This document shows positions 1 to 11,552 of a stretch of 64,000 nt of DNA, in pieces. A program made the position numbers and the translations under genes. Under the pieces are notes generated by a model, which saw only the letters and a list, made by a program, of their open reading frames with translations, was not told where the DNA came from and did no database searches. This DNA is from Guadua angustifolia (Eukaryota > Streptophyta > Magnoliopsida > Poales > Poaceae): NCBI GenBank assembly GCA_036346375.1, contig CM070520.1, forward strand, positions 44,349,854 to 44,413,853, read 5' to 3'. Each line of letters begins with the position of its first letter. The stretch's first letter is position 1.

Positions 1-750
1 CCCTATCACATTAAGTTTAGCCCCGTCTTCTTATCATCGCCGCCTTATCATCGTCAAGTTCCTTCTTCGACGCGTAACTGAACCCCTTATCGAATCGCAG
101 TGGATGTTGACCCCACTTGTCCTTGCCTTATCTTTGAAAATCTACTCTGCCTTTGACTTGGAAATCATTCATGAATCTGGTTGATAGACCATTGACCATG
201 TGTCATATCCTTGTGCCATATCTAATCTATCAGCCTATCTTTCTTTTGTTTGATTGTGTATCTACTTAGTCAACAAAAGTCAACTTTTTGCATCAGCTTA
301 GTTCATCGTGAACTAACATATCTTTGTGGACCCGGTCTATGGATCGAGAGACTATATGTCATTGTCTGTCTAATCAAGATAACAACTTCAGAAGAAATAT
401 TCTTTGGGATATTATTCTTTCTTTCTCAGTTATCAGTCTTTTCCTTTTTGGGGTATTTTCCGAAAGCTCATCCTCTTTTGTCTAATCTTCGATCTAGTCC
501 ATTCAAGTTCCTAAATTCATATAAGCCATTGCGATCCAATATTATTCGTTCTCAATTTGGAGTTTATTCGATTTATCTTTTAAGTTGGTTTGTGTTTGCT
601 TCTTCTTTAATCATTAGACGCGTTGTCCGGAAGTCGTTCCAAGGAGCTGAAGATCAAGGAAGTGAAGATTGAAGACCGAAGATCCAGAGTCAAAGATAAA
701 GAGTAAAGAACAGTAAAAATCGCAAGGGCCAGGCAAGTTGTGTTTTAAAT
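1..750. other. AT-rich unassigned sequence, possibly an LTR/UTR remnant
   Basis: No convincing gene is seen. A 140-codon open frame at 250-672 (+) has no recognisable domain. The purine-rich stretch at about 630-740 resembles the LTR/leader junctions of grass gypsy elements, but there is no TG...CA boundary or primer-binding site to confirm it. Recognisable polymerase coding of the next element starts abruptly at about 767, so this block probably belongs to a different unit that truncated it. Confidence 0.25.
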
Positions 751-751
751 T

Positions 752-1108
752 ATGCGTGCTAAGTTAATTAAAACTAAGAACGCCGACGACCTCATCGCCG
801 ACCTAGAGGAAAATTTTACGAACCTCCGACGGTTTCGTATAAAGCTCAACTCTGAAAATTACGTTTTCGGGGTCCCCAAGGGAAAGCTACTCGGCTTCAT
901 CGTCTCCGAGCGTGGCATCGAAGCCAATCGGGAGAAGATCTCTGCGATCATGAAGATGGGCCTAGTCGGCAATTTGAAAGGAGTCCAAAAGCTAACTGGA
1001 TGCCTTGCAGCCCTGAGCTGTTTTGTGTCTCGCCTCGGCGAGCGCGGAATGCCGTTCGACAAGCTGCTCAAGAAATCCTATCAGTTCAACTGGACGCAGG
1101 AGGCATAG
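752..1108 (+). pseudogene. Gypsy RT C-terminal fragment
   Basis: The frame gives the end of a Ty3/gypsy reverse transcriptase and its connection domain: a stretch reading ADDLIADLEENFTNL, then FGVPKGKLLGFIVSERGIE (the GFLVS..GIE motif), then KLTGCLAALSCFVSRLGERG, which is the tether before RNase H. Recognisable coding starts near 767. The catalytic FADD/YVDD box is missing because the element is truncated upstream of it. A stop at 1108 interrupts the polyprotein, which continues in other frames downstream. It is the left-most surviving part of the Tat element. Confidence 0.7.
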
Positions 1109-1336
1109 GAAGCCCTCAATCGACTGAAGACATTCCTAACCTCACCCCCGGTACTGGTCGCCCTGGCACCTGGGGAACCGCTTCTCCTCAACATTGCCGC
1201 CACGACCCAGGTCGTCAGTGCGGCACTTGTCGTGGAGTGAGCAGAAGAGGGCCATGTGCTTAAAGTGCAACGGCCAGTCTACTTCATCAGTGAAGTACTC
1301 TCCGAGTCCAAGGCTCGGTACCCACAGGTGTAGAAA

Positions 1337-1990
1337 TTGCTCTATGCAGTGCTTATCACGAAGAGGAAGTTGGTCCATTACTTCGACCGGCACCCCATCT
1401 CCGTGGTGACCTCCTCGCCGCTCGGCGAAATCGTCCACAACTGCGATGCCTTAGGAAGAATAGCCAAGTGGGCACTCGAGCTCAATGGCCACGACATATC
1501 GTACATTCCCCGAACGGCGATCAAGTCGCAGGTCTTGGCCGATTTTGTTGCTGAGTGGACTGAAGCCCAGACGTCGCCGGTGCTCGAAGACCCCGAGGAC
1601 TGGACGATGTACTTCGATGGGTCTTATACCAAGAACGGAGCGGGTGCTGGAGTCGTCATTGTTTCCCCGCTCGGGAACAAGCTTCAATACGCCATCCGAC
1701 TACTCTTCGACGCAACCAACAACGCGTTGAGCACGAGGCCTCGTCAACGGTCTCCGGACGCTGCCGATCTCGCCGCCGGCTACGCGACACGGGCGACTCC
1801 AAGCTTGTCGTCGACCAAGTCATGAAGGCCACGGAACCTCGTGGACGCTTGCATGGTGGCGTCTCGTCGCGGCGCGCAAGCTCGTGAAAGGTTCAAGGGT
1901 TTTGAGCTTCACCATAGTTACATACGCTACAACGATGAGGCTGATTACCTAGCAAATCTCGCCTCCAGTAAAGGACTGGTCCCACCTGGG
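1337..1990 (+). pseudogene. Gypsy RNase H fragment
   Basis: Around 1490-1640 the frame contains SYIPRTAIKSQVLADFVAEW followed by MYFDGSYTKNGAGAGVVIV, the first strand and catalytic Asp of the plant Ty3/gypsy RNase H fold. The similarity resumes in another frame at about 1890-1990 (FELHHSYIRYNDEADYLANL, the end of RNase H with its Asp). At least one frameshift and internal loss separate the halves, so no functional enzyme is encoded. The block sits directly between the RT and integrase remnants, as expected for gypsy order. Confidence 0.65.
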
Positions 1991-2159
1991 ATCTTTGTCT
2001 ACGACCTTCACAAGCCTTCCATCCTACCGACTCGACAACCGAAAGCGGACCTCTCGACCACCGAACGCATCAGCTCAACCGCCGAAGCGGTCGAGCGCAA
2101 CATCGTCCGGGTCGGACCGCAGCGTGCTGATAGCCGACTTCGACTAGTGGAAGCCCTTC

Positions 2160-3200
2160 ATCGACCGGTTGACTGACGGGTCACTCCCCACCGACCCAAC
2201 CGAGGCCCGGCGACTCGCTCGACGGCCGAAATCCTTCGTCCTGGTCGGAGAAGACCTCTACAAGAGGAGCCCCTCTAGATCCCTCCAGAAAATGCATTCT
2301 GGCCGACCAGGGGAGGCAGCTGCTGCTCGATATCCATGGCGGTGTCTGCGGTCACCACGCCGCACCACGATCTGGTCGGGCCCTTCAAAAAGGCGTCTGG
2401 GGGCTTTACCCACCTACTTGTCGCGGTGGACAAGTTCACCAAATGGATAGAGGCCAAGCCAGTCACCACCATCACCTCGGTACAAGCGGCCAACATCTTC
2501 CGTGACATCATTTATCGGTTTAGAGTCCCAAACTCCATCATCACTGATAATGGTACGCAGTTCACGGGAAAGGAATTCCTTGAGTTCTGCGATGACTTCG
2601 ACATCCGTGTCGACTGGGTAGCCGTGGCCCATCCAAGGACCAACGACCAAGTCGAGCGGGCAAACGACATGATCCTCCAAGGGCTCAAGCCGCGAATCTT
2701 CAGTTGACGAAATTTGCGGGATGATGGGTGGTCTAGCTCCCCTCCGTTCTCTGGAGCCTGCGGACCACACTGACCCGGTCGACCGGGTTTACACCATTCT
2801 TCATGGTGTTCGGTGCTGAGGCTGTCTTGCCAACCGACCTGGAATACGGCGGCCCGAGATTACAAGCCTTTAATGAGGCACGGGGGCTCGACTCACAACA
2901 AGACACCATCGACCAGCTCGACGAGGCGCGCGATGTCACCATTCTGTGATTGGCCAAGTACCAGCAAACGATGCGACGCTACCATAGTCGTCAGATCCGC
3001 GGCCAGGCCTTCAACGTTGGCGACCTGGTCCTACGCCAGGTCCAGTCCAACAAAGATAGGCATAAGCTTTCCCCACCGTGGGAAGGCCCCTTCACCGTTG
3101 TGGAGATCCTCTGACCCGGCACCTTTCGACTCAAGGATGCCGATGGCAACGTCCTCTCCAACGAGTGTAATATAGAAAAGTTAAGGCGATTCTATCCCTA
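2160..3200 (+). pseudogene. Gypsy integrase remnant
   Basis: The integrase core is readable at 2336-2707: HHDLVGPFKKASGGFTHLLV, then VDKFTKWIEAKP, then IITDNGTQFTGKEF with the second catalytic Asp, then AHPRTNDQVERAND with the catalytic Glu. After a frameshift near 2700 the C-terminal part continues to about 3200 (RGQAFNVGDLVLRQVQ and SPPWEGPFTVVEIL, the typical GDLVLR...GPF motif of Tat/Athila integrases), with an in-frame stop near 3112. No chromodomain follows, which fits a non-chromoviral lineage. Confidence 0.7.
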
Positions 3201-3768
3201 AAAGATCTTTCTTGTCCTCGTGCCTTTTCACACTTCCTTCGAGTTCAAGCGCTGCATGGCGACCGCAGCCTGGCCCCCACGCATCACTCGGGGGCTACCA
3301 GTTCATACACTCACACGGGTCGGTGACCCAACTGGCCATTGGTTTTCCCCCTAGCGGTAACTCTCTCGACCCGAGTGCTATGGCCTACGCCCCAGCGGCT
3401 ACGGTTGCTAAGTAGTGCTTTGCGGAAGAAGGAAGTGCCCGTGCGAAGCGATCCATAGCCGGTCGGGAACACTCCTTTCCCGCGCGAGCACAAGTGAACG
3501 TTTCGTACCTAAGTTCCTGCTCTCTTTGCGCTTCCCTCAAAAAGTATTAACACTCCAATCTACGTTTAAACAAACCCTGCGGTTTCTAAGGCCACGGTCG
3601 TCAAGTGTTCATCACTGCAAGAAAGTGCAAAAGACAGTCGAACTTACAGTCAGCCCGACTGGCCAGAGCGTTAAAATAAACTTTAATGCATTACATGCTA
3701 AGGATATTACATCGCAAAAATCAAAACATCTAACATTTTTTCTACTCTCGGTGGAGGACGCTCCGCGA

Positions 3769-3917
3769 CGGTATCCTGGCGATACCATCGTAGTGGGAGA
3801 CGGTATCCTGGCGATACCATCGTAGTGGTCTTGAACCCGTCGATTTCCTCGTCGGTCCGGTTCCCGGTGATCCCGCTGCTGATGGTATCAAGGTCGATAC
3901 CATCGTAGTGGGGATGG
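3769..3917. repeat. Short imperfect direct repeats with palindromic core
   Basis: The unit GGTATCCTGGCGATACC plus ATCGTAGTGG occurs twice back-to-back at about 3771-3828. A third diverged copy, built around GGTATCAAGGTCGATACC, lies at about 3892-3912. Each core is an inverted repeat (GGTATC...GATACC). The array sits at the 3' end of the antisense ORF; no function is evident. Confidence 0.6.
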
Positions 3918-4639
3918 TGCAGACGAGCACCGAAGAGGCCCCGAGCACGATGCCTTCGGTGGAGAGTGAACTCGGACCCTGCACGGTCCCAAGCAACCAG
4001 TCGCAGACATCCCGACCAACCCCTCGAAGGGTCGCCACTCAAGAAGACTGGCTTGGATCGCTCCCCTCGCGGTATGGCGGACGTCAAGGCCCGCCCTTCG
4101 GCCAGGACCGCCATGTCACGCCCTCCGCCAGTCTCCGCGCCTCCACGGCATCGCTGAAATTCTTCTGCAACTCTGCAGATCGAAACAGTGTCAAAAGAGC
4201 GCGCCCGGCGAGGTGCGACCACAAGGTCGACCAAGGGATTGGGTCACTTACCGGCCGCGGAGTCCGTCAGAGCGTGGAGCTTCTCCTCAGCCTTGGCTCG
4301 GGCCTCTTGGTCGAGCGCAGCATCCCTCCGAAGATTCTTGACAAGGACTGCCAAATCCTCACCAAGTTTCTTCGCCGGGGCTAACTCTTCCCGAGCGACT
4401 CCGCGCGGCTTGTGATCGCTCGGCGTTCCTCCGACCGAAGTCGGCATCCATCTCGGAGGTGGGTCGCCGACCGTGCGGTCTCTTCCTCGACATTTAGGGT
4501 GCGCCCGACCTTCACGGCGAGAATCAAAGATACTCGTGAAACTCCTCGACGAGTCTTGTGCAATAGCCGTTGTGATGGCAACAACTCGCAAAGACGGAGT
4601 TCGCCCAACCTCACGTTGTCCACTCAACCAAGTCAAGCG

Positions 4640-5358
4640 GAATACAATCCTCACTCGCAATCGCAAAGAGTTTGCAAGAACAGCGGGAAGGAATGCACGA
4701 TTCTCAGAGATGATTCAGCCGGTGGCTAGAACACTCAAGAACATGCATAAAGCATAATTGTTTTCAATCTGAAAAATATCCAAAAGTTCCTCACACATTG
4801 AGAAAGATCCTATTATATAGAAGGAATGGAGAGAGAGATGGAGAGGTGTCCAGATTTGATCTGGACATTTTACATGGCATTAAGCCAATATTGGTCGCAA
4901 AGACCCTAATTAAGGCAAATAAAGGGTTGATGCTTTACGGTCTCCATATTAATTCGACGATAACTCTCGCTCTTGTGGAATTATTGGATGGGGCCAGATC
5001 CGTTGGAAAGCTTATCTCATAAGCTTTCAAAGCTGTGGTCGAACACATTTATTGGATTTAAGATGCGCTTTCTATGAGCATTTTACTCCCAGGTGGTCAT
5101 TTGGAACCCGAAATGGACTTCATTGCATTCATTGCTTGATTGATGGTCGTTGATGACTTGGTGCTTGCTCCTTGACCACTCTTCAATGTTTTCATACCGA
5201 GAACAATTAAATTATGGGCATTAGGTAGCAGCTGATTCTCATGTGTAATGCTATTCTTATTTAGGAGCGAGTTCACCTGTTGATTTATTTGCTTTGCACG
5301 AGCGCTGTAGGGATTTTGAGTATCTTGAACATCTGTAGAGGACAAAAATAGTACTGGT
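4640..5358 (-). mobile_element. Fragment of a second gypsy element (polyprotein end plus LTR-like flank)
   Basis: An AT-rich block interrupts the GC-rich antisense ORF. On the minus strand at 5358-5097 it reads NPYSARAKQINQQVNSLL, then HENQLLPNAHNLIVLGM, then stop. This resembles the tail of gypsy polyproteins that carry an 'RARAKQ(I/L)N.QVNSFL...LP' end. The downstream AT-rich sequence to about 4640, including an inverted AAGCTTAT/ATAAGCTT hairpin near 5010-5030, would be its 3' flank or LTR. Both edges are approximate and no TSD was found. The GC content change supports a separate origin. Confidence 0.4.
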
Positions 5359-8041
5359 GCTATGCTGCCCGTATCACTTCCGCGGCGACGGCAACGTCCT
5401 TGGCGTTGTTGGCCCCCGCCAGGAGAGACTCGAGCCCAGACGCTTTCGTCCTCAAGGACTTGTTTGTCCGGCGCTCCTCGTGTAGGACGTCCGCGACCTG
5501 ACACAGCTCCTGGCGGGCTTTCTCCGCCTGCACCTGCTCGCGAGCTAGGGCTTCCCGAGCGTCGCGCAACTCAGAATGCAGCCGGTCGCACTCCTCCTCG
5601 ACGGCCGTCCTCTGGCCGTGCAAACGCCAGAGGAACTCAGACCTGTCCTCCGATCGGGTCTGCAAGTGCTGTTAAAACACGAACATCCTGTTAGCCTACC
5701 GCGAACCCGTCAAAAACTGCAAGGACGGGGTTTCGTTTGGCTTACCACGCCGATCGGGTGAATTCCCCCGGTGATGACATCCAGCGCCTTGCCGAAGGAC
5801 TCGAGGGCGAGGGCCAGACCCATTCGGATCTGGTTCACCTCGACCTTGACCTGCTGTGCGCCCTCCTGGAGGGCCTCCCACTCCTCGCGCTCCGCCACGT
5901 CGTCCAGCACGAGGGACGGCCTGCCGGCCGGATCGTCGCCCAGCCAGATCAGCGCGGGCAAAGGTGACCGAGCGGACTCCCCTGCGATCGCCCCGGCGGC
6001 TTGCGCTCACGGAGGGTCACGCGCCACCTCAATCCGCGGCCTAACGATGACCGCCTCTGACGCTTGGGCCACCCCCGCCGGCGGGCTCCCGGGCAACGGC
6101 GGCAAGATCACCCCAGGCACCCGGATCGCATGAGTCGGTGGCTTCCTTGGCAGTGGTGGCGGGAGCTCCTCCTCACCCCCCTTCGGCCTCCGGGCAAGGC
6201 CTCGACTCAGCAAAACTCACCAGGGCTTCCTCGCGCTCCGGCTCCACCAGCGGCGCCTCAATCATTGTCAACTCACCGTATGCTCCGCCCGCTCGCTGCA
6301 GGCACCTCGATCCCTGTCGCCTCCGCCACCAGCGCCATCTCCGTCAGTCGCTCCAGCTCGAGCGGCGGCTTCTTGACCCCCGCCGACTGCGGGGACAGCG
6401 TCGGCCCTCGCGAGGCCACCGCCGGATGCACCACCGCCGCCACGTCCACCCCTGTGTAGGTCCTACACACAATGGTCGGTTGGAGACAGCTCGAACAACT
6501 CTAATGTAATGCAACTCGGGAACGAAGGGGACACTTCGAATAAGTCGGCGAGTCTTGCGGCTGCAATCACGCTTCTTCGTCGACCCTTCATGGGAGGCGA
6601 AGTCACCCTTCGCTTCCCCAAGGACGCCTCCACCGGGGATGCTTCCACCTAGGGCGCGACGACGGCGGCGCTCGCGCTGGCACCCTCGTCCGGGCCACCA
6701 CCAGTCGGCAGCCCGAAGTCGAGCCCGTGGTATGGGTCACCACCACCGCCGTCGCTGCTGTCACTCGAGGTCGACTCCAGACCGGCCGATTCAATGGCAG
6801 TCGTGTCGGAAATCTCCTCGCCGCGCGCTCTTGCTTCTTCTCTGCCTTCCTCTTCCTCCTCCTCTCCTCTTTCCGCCTCTTCAGGCGGATTCAGTCTTCA
6901 AGAGACTCTGCATGGCTGCACCCTCAACTCCTTCTCCCCCGGCAGCCATGCCCGGGAGACCATCCCGGCAAGCCGTTGGAAAACAGAGACACTAGTTGGA
7001 CCAAATACAAAGGGCTAAGGGGGAAAGAAGAGAAAAAGGAAGAGAACCGCTCAGGTTACCAGGTCCGGGGGATTGCGCGTCGAGAATGGCTCGGGGCGGC
7101 CACTCGCCGCCTCGGTGGCACTCCCGCCCTTGAACGACGGACACCCGGGCCTTGACCTCCGACGTGGGGAGCTCCGACTCTGCCATCCTCATGGGGTCGG
7201 ACACCCCATCGAACACGGGGCGCGCCCTATCCATGAGGGGTTCGACACGTATCCCCATGAATGCGCGCACAACGACGTCGCCGGTCAGGCCCCGCTCCCT
7301 ATGGACCTTGATCTGGTCGATGATCACCTCCACCTTGTTCTTCTCCTTTCGGTCGGCGCCCCAAGTCCACTCGGGCCCCACCTCGGGAAGCCGGCCAGTG
7401 AAGGCCGGGGCGCTGCCCCTAGATTCCGAACATAAAGCCATTCGGAGTGCCACCCCCGGTTCGACGACGGCACCTTCACCTCGATGTAGTCCGCTCCACC
7501 GCCGTCGCGCAGCTGGAAGGCCACACCACCAACGGGCACCGAGGTAGGAGCCCCCAGCTTGGAAGAAGTGCCTCTAGAGTGCCCAGTGGGGTTCGATCCC
7601 CAAGAACGCTTCGTACAGCGTAATAAAGACCGGTATGTGGAGCACGCCGTTGGGGTTGACGTGATGCACCTCCGCCTTGTAGAAATGCAGGAAGCCCATG
7701 GACGAACGGATAAAGAGGGAGTTTCGAACCCGCCAGAGAACGAGGCGAACACGACGATCTAGTCGCCATCCGCGAATGTACCACGACCCCCGTCAGCACC
7801 CACCACCTCGAGACGTCTCGCGGAGGGAGGAACCCCTTCCTCTCTAGGCCAAGCGCGCGGGAGGATTGAGCGGAGCACTCCGGCCACGACATCTCTGAAG
7901 GTGAAAACAACGAAAAGGTGGGAGAAGAGGAAGGTGAGGAATTCTTCTTCTCGCTCTTTTGCTCTTTTCTCTTTTCACGCATTTAAGGTCGGAGGCGGGA
8001 AAGCAGAGGCAAATACTTGCCCCGGCGCCCCCCATGCCAAA

Positions 8042-8047
8042 TTTATA
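8042..8047 (-). promoter_or_regulatory. Possible TATA box for the antisense ORF
   Basis: Read on the minus strand the sequence is CCATATAAATTTGG, a TATAAA box roughly 90-150 bases upstream of the start region of the antisense ORF. Position and strand fit, but no transcript evidence exists in the sequence. Confidence 0.3.
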
Positions 8048-8894
8048 TGGGTCGAACAGGCGCCAGCCGAATAAACACCACCTCGGGCGAAGCATCGCAC
8101 GTCCCGTCCCTCCGACTGCCACGCCGGCCCACTGGTACGATACATCGGTTCCCAATTCCCCCACTATGCATTAAATCCGATAGGACAGCGGGAGACGCAA
8201 GGACATTGTGTCGATCAACGCTGCCACGACCTTGGTTTCCACCTCCGGTTGGGTCGATAGTCCCTAACGGGTATGTAAGACCCACCGGCATTGCAAGGCT
8301 CAAGTAGCAAAGAGACCGATAACTCGTGCCTAGGGCTCGATCCTAGCACACTGCGGGTTCCAAGGCCCGATCCACCAAGTGGATTCGATGCTACCCTAGC
8401 GTAAAATTGAGCGATGGGCAAGGACAAGGCGAGCCCCCAGTGGTCCTCTAGTTGGGTCGGCTGATGACCCAATCACCTTAACTCGTGTCCGAGACCATAC
8501 TTCACACTCTCCCGCGGAACCCATCGATGGGTGGCAGCCACCAAGTGCCTCGGCCCACGGACGACCCGGAGTCCGAAACGGGATCGATTAAAGAAAGGTT
8601 TCTCATGGGTCTCCCCCAGCGGGCCGGACGCCCTCGACGAGATCGTCCACTTGGAAAGGTTCCCCTTGGGAGGGATCTCTAGGTCCCACTCGGATAACCC
8701 GTTATTAGCTCCACGAGCACGGTGTTCAAACCAACATGGCAAACACGCGTTCGCTCACCCCCTCCAGGTCCCACACCTGCGGACGGGGCGTACGCGTGGG
8801 ACAGACAGCGGCCACTCCTTCCACAGATAGCCTCACCAAATGAGGGCTCGGGATGGACGCCCTCCGCCTAGCTCCGGCGTAAAATCAGCCTCAT

Positions 8895-9600
8895 AAACAC
8901 GTCAAGCTATGACGTAAAACTAGTACTCGGGCACCAGAACCTTGCCTAAGGCATCTGGGCGCCCGTGCCGACCAAAGCAACGTCGAGCTACGACGTGAAA
9001 CTAGCACTCGGGCACCGGAACCTTGCCTAAAGACGCCTGGGCGCCTGTCCCGACCAAGACAACGTCGAGCCGAATCCCGCCGACCAAGTCGGTCGGCCTC
9101 TGCCAGCAAGAGTAAACCCCCGACCAGCTCTTCGTCCCACTCGGGGGCTCGAGGGCTACACCCACCGGGTGTGCTCGCGCGCACCCGGTCAGAACTGGCC
9201 GACCAAGTCGGTCAGACTCTGCCGACCGAGGCAGCCACACGATCCGCTCGAGGCATAGAGCCGACTGGGTCCGCCTGCACGGGCCCAGTCGGAACTGGCC
9301 AACCAAGTCAGTCGGACTCTGCCGACCGAGGCAACCACACGATCCGCTCGAGGCACAGAGCCGACCGGTCCGGTCAAGACGGGCCGGCGGATCTCGACCG
9401 ACCAAATCGACCCATGGTCGGTCGGGAAGGCTCCTTTCCAGCGAAGTTAGCCCCCGACCGGCTCTCCAACCCACTCGGGGGCTCAGGGGCTACACCCACT
9501 GGGTGCGCTCGCGCGCACCAGGTCAAAGCCAGCCAACCAAGTCGATCGGATTTTGCCGACCAAGGCAAACCCCCGACCACTTCTAACGAACTCGCTCGGG
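8895..9600. repeat. Tandem repeat array inside the LTR
   Basis: Two about 85-bp units beginning near 8899 and 8981 share ACTCGGGCACC and GAACCTTGCCTAA. Two about 100-bp units begin near 9194 and 9294 (ACTGGCC[G/A]ACCAAGTC, then GACTCTGCCGACCGAGGCA). Related partial copies of the CCAAGTCGNTCGG core lie near 9080 and 9530. The units are well matched but not identical. Confidence 0.65.
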
Positions 9601-10211
9601 GGCTATTAACGAATACCCATACCATGGGTACCCCCAGCGGCCCGGGAAGACAAATGGGTTGTCCCAAACCCAACTCTGGCCGAAGGCCCCGCTAGGCCGA
9701 GAAGGACACTCGTCCCCGACCAATCCAACCAGGGGGCGGTCCGACCCCCGCCATGGGTCGGGCGCCCCACAAGATCCGACCAAGCTAGGACAGTCTTCGC
9801 CAAGGGTCGGGAGCCAGACCATCACCGGCTGTCCTCAAAGTTGGCCACCTGCCCCGCGGACACAACGGCTCAGAATGACCGTGCGGGGGCAGGTGGCTCC
9901 TTCCTAAGGTGGCGGAGAGGTAGCCGGAGTCAAGCACCAGTCTCATCGTCCAGTCATGCATAGTAGGAGGATGCGCTCCCTCCCGAGGCGACTCTAGAGC
10001 CAGGCGCTACAACGTCAGCACCTGGCAAACGCGCAGAGGGTAGGTGCGCAATTTCCCGGGGAAACAGAAAACCACGCCACTCTGTGTCTCTACCGACCCG
10101 GCATGAGGCAAGCGGAGGCCGATCAGTCGCCAAGACTGAAAACCCGGACTCCTAGATGTGGGACACCCCATCCTTTTTTTTCCAAACTCCCATGTAACCT
10201 GCCCCTCCGAC

Positions 10212-10218
10212 TATATAA
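10212..10218 (+). promoter_or_regulatory. LTR TATA box
   Basis: TATATAA lies about 350 bases before the LTR end in the context GACTATATAACGGG, the usual location of the Pol II core promoter in grass gypsy LTRs. Confidence 0.5.
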
Positions 10219-10689
10219 CGGGAGGCAGGACCCTCAGGGAGGGGGACAGCTTCCACGGTCTTTACAAGCAAACAGTTCTCACTCGCACACACGGCTTGAA
10301 CGCTCTTACATCTTCCTGCCCATAGCATCCTCAAGCCCCCGTGCTCTCTCACTCGTACGAGGCGCTCAAGGCCTGTCCTTAGCCCTCGCTTGTAACACTG
10401 TGCAATCATCTGCACCCAAAGCAATACAGATCCACCACACGAACTGGAGTAGGGACATTCAGCCCGAACCAGTATACATCTTGGGCTCCCTGAGTTAGGC
10501 CATTCAAGGAAAGGGAACACGCGACCCCTTGACTACAAATTTACTTGCCGGTATTCGAAACACCGACAACAGATGAAACTGAGTTACCGACCTATAGATG
10601 TTATCACTCTTGTTGACATCCTCAATAAGTATTTGCTCATTAACTAGATGCCGTATTATTTTGTCCAAAATAATATGGCATCTAGTTAG

Positions 10690-11230
10690 ATGCTTATATA
10701 TGTTTTGGTAACTACAACCGCTGTTACATTTATAATCTATCACCATAAAAAAGTGGGTAGATTCTTCCCTTTTTTCCTTGACTAATGAAAGAATTTTTAT
10801 TATTTTTTCTTCTTTCTAAGGATATTGTAGGAATCATTATTTTTGATCTATTAATGAAAGAATTTCTAAATTTTTTTATGTTTTAAGGGTTAGCAAAGCG
10901 ATTATTAGTTTGGAATGCAGGAGTTTTGAAACTACAAACCTTTCTCAATTTAATCTTACCAATGTATTTTATTGGCTATCCAATATATCATATTTGGCTT
11001 TCTATAGAACAGAGTTTTTCCCCCAATTCTTGCGGAAATTATTTTATGAGATTCGTGCGTTCCAAACAAGCCTTTAATTTGCGCCACTATGATTTAGACC
11101 CACCAAAATAAGTGGTGTATAACTATTTTTGTACAGTCTGAGTGAGAGTATATGGTAAATGAATATGATAGATGTTTGAGATGTGCATCTCTTTCCATAC
11201 TATACGAATAGTAGATAATCAGAACTCTAA
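10690..11230. repeat. Segmental repeat copy A' (matches kinase-1 intron 4 at 21.69-22.17 kb)
   Basis: The stretch beginning TATATGTTTTGGTAACTAC matches 21690 onward, and the similarity runs, with indels, through GATTTAGACCCA and CATACTATACGAATAGTAG near 11190-11220. No gene is seen in 10569-11550 apart from this repeat. Because copy A is intronic in kinase 1, A' probably marks the remains of an upstream tandem copy. Confidence 0.7.
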
Positions 11231-11552
11231 GCTAGGCTATTTGCCCTGCGTTGCAACAGAAACTCAATTCACAATAAAAAGTTTATTTGCAAAGAGCACT
11301 AATCTTATCTGAATAATAATGTTCACTCTGAATGTGCAATGGTTAAATGTTTAAATCGATTCATCGAAGCATTCAAATTCTACGCACATGTTTACAAACT
11401 CGAGGTTAAAATTATCTTTAATTTTACGAACTTAAATAATAACATCACAACACTTGGAATTGTAAATTTGTAACGCCATAATTCGAGATCGATCGACTGA
11501 GAGATGCATCACCTGCTGTCCCATGGGCACAAAAGCGTTTAAGAGGTAGGCG

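Larger units (their letters stand above)
3740..7960 (-). pseudogene. Degenerate antisense ORF of the Tat element ('putative gypsy type transposon' family)
   Basis: On the minus strand, opposite to pol, pieces of one protein run from about 7960 down to about 3740. Near 7450-7700 the frames contain NPNGVLHI, LYEAFLGI and YIEVKVPSSNRGWHSEWLYV, which I associate with the plant 'putative gypsy type transposon'/Transposase_28 domain. Further on (5665-5360) comes a charged coiled coil (EEECDRLHSELRDAREALA), and at 4400-4160 another (AVLVKNLRRDAALDQEAR), ending near a piece reading ELQKNFSDAVEARRL. Frameshifts and stops are frequent and a foreign fragment splits the coil. Its function is unknown; in Tat elements such ORFs lie between pol and the 3' LTR. 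Confidence 0.6.
767..10568 (+). mobile_element. 5'-truncated Tat-lineage Ty3/gypsy retrotransposon
   Basis: The order on the + strand is reverse transcriptase end, RNase H, integrase, then a long region with a degenerate antisense ORF on the minus strand, then a + oriented LTR ending CACCGACA at 10568. An extra, often antisense, ORF between pol and the 3' LTR is a known trait of Tat-lineage elements. Gag, protease and most of RT are absent, so the left end is a truncation and no TSD can be scored. Every coding block carries stops and indels, so the copy is dead. The exact subfamily (RIRE3-like?) is inference. Confidence 0.7.
8207..10568 (+). repeat. 3' LTR of the Tat element
   Basis: The right end is clear: ...ATTCGAAACACCGACA at 10568. 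A TATATAA box at 10212, a downstream transcribed R-like stretch, and a terminal segment reading GGAGTAGGGACATT...CAGCCCGAACC are typical of + oriented grass gypsy LTRs. The left end is inferred at TGTGTCGATC near 8207, just after a purine-rich stretch (about 8183-8205) that could be the polypurine tract. That boundary could be wrong by hundreds of bases, since the matching 5' LTR is not in the window. Confidence 0.5.

Noticed and set aside
250..672. 140-codon open frame at the window start
   Set aside because: Leucine/phenylalanine/serine-rich with no domain or homologue I recognise, in AT-rich TE-like sequence; not supported as a gene.
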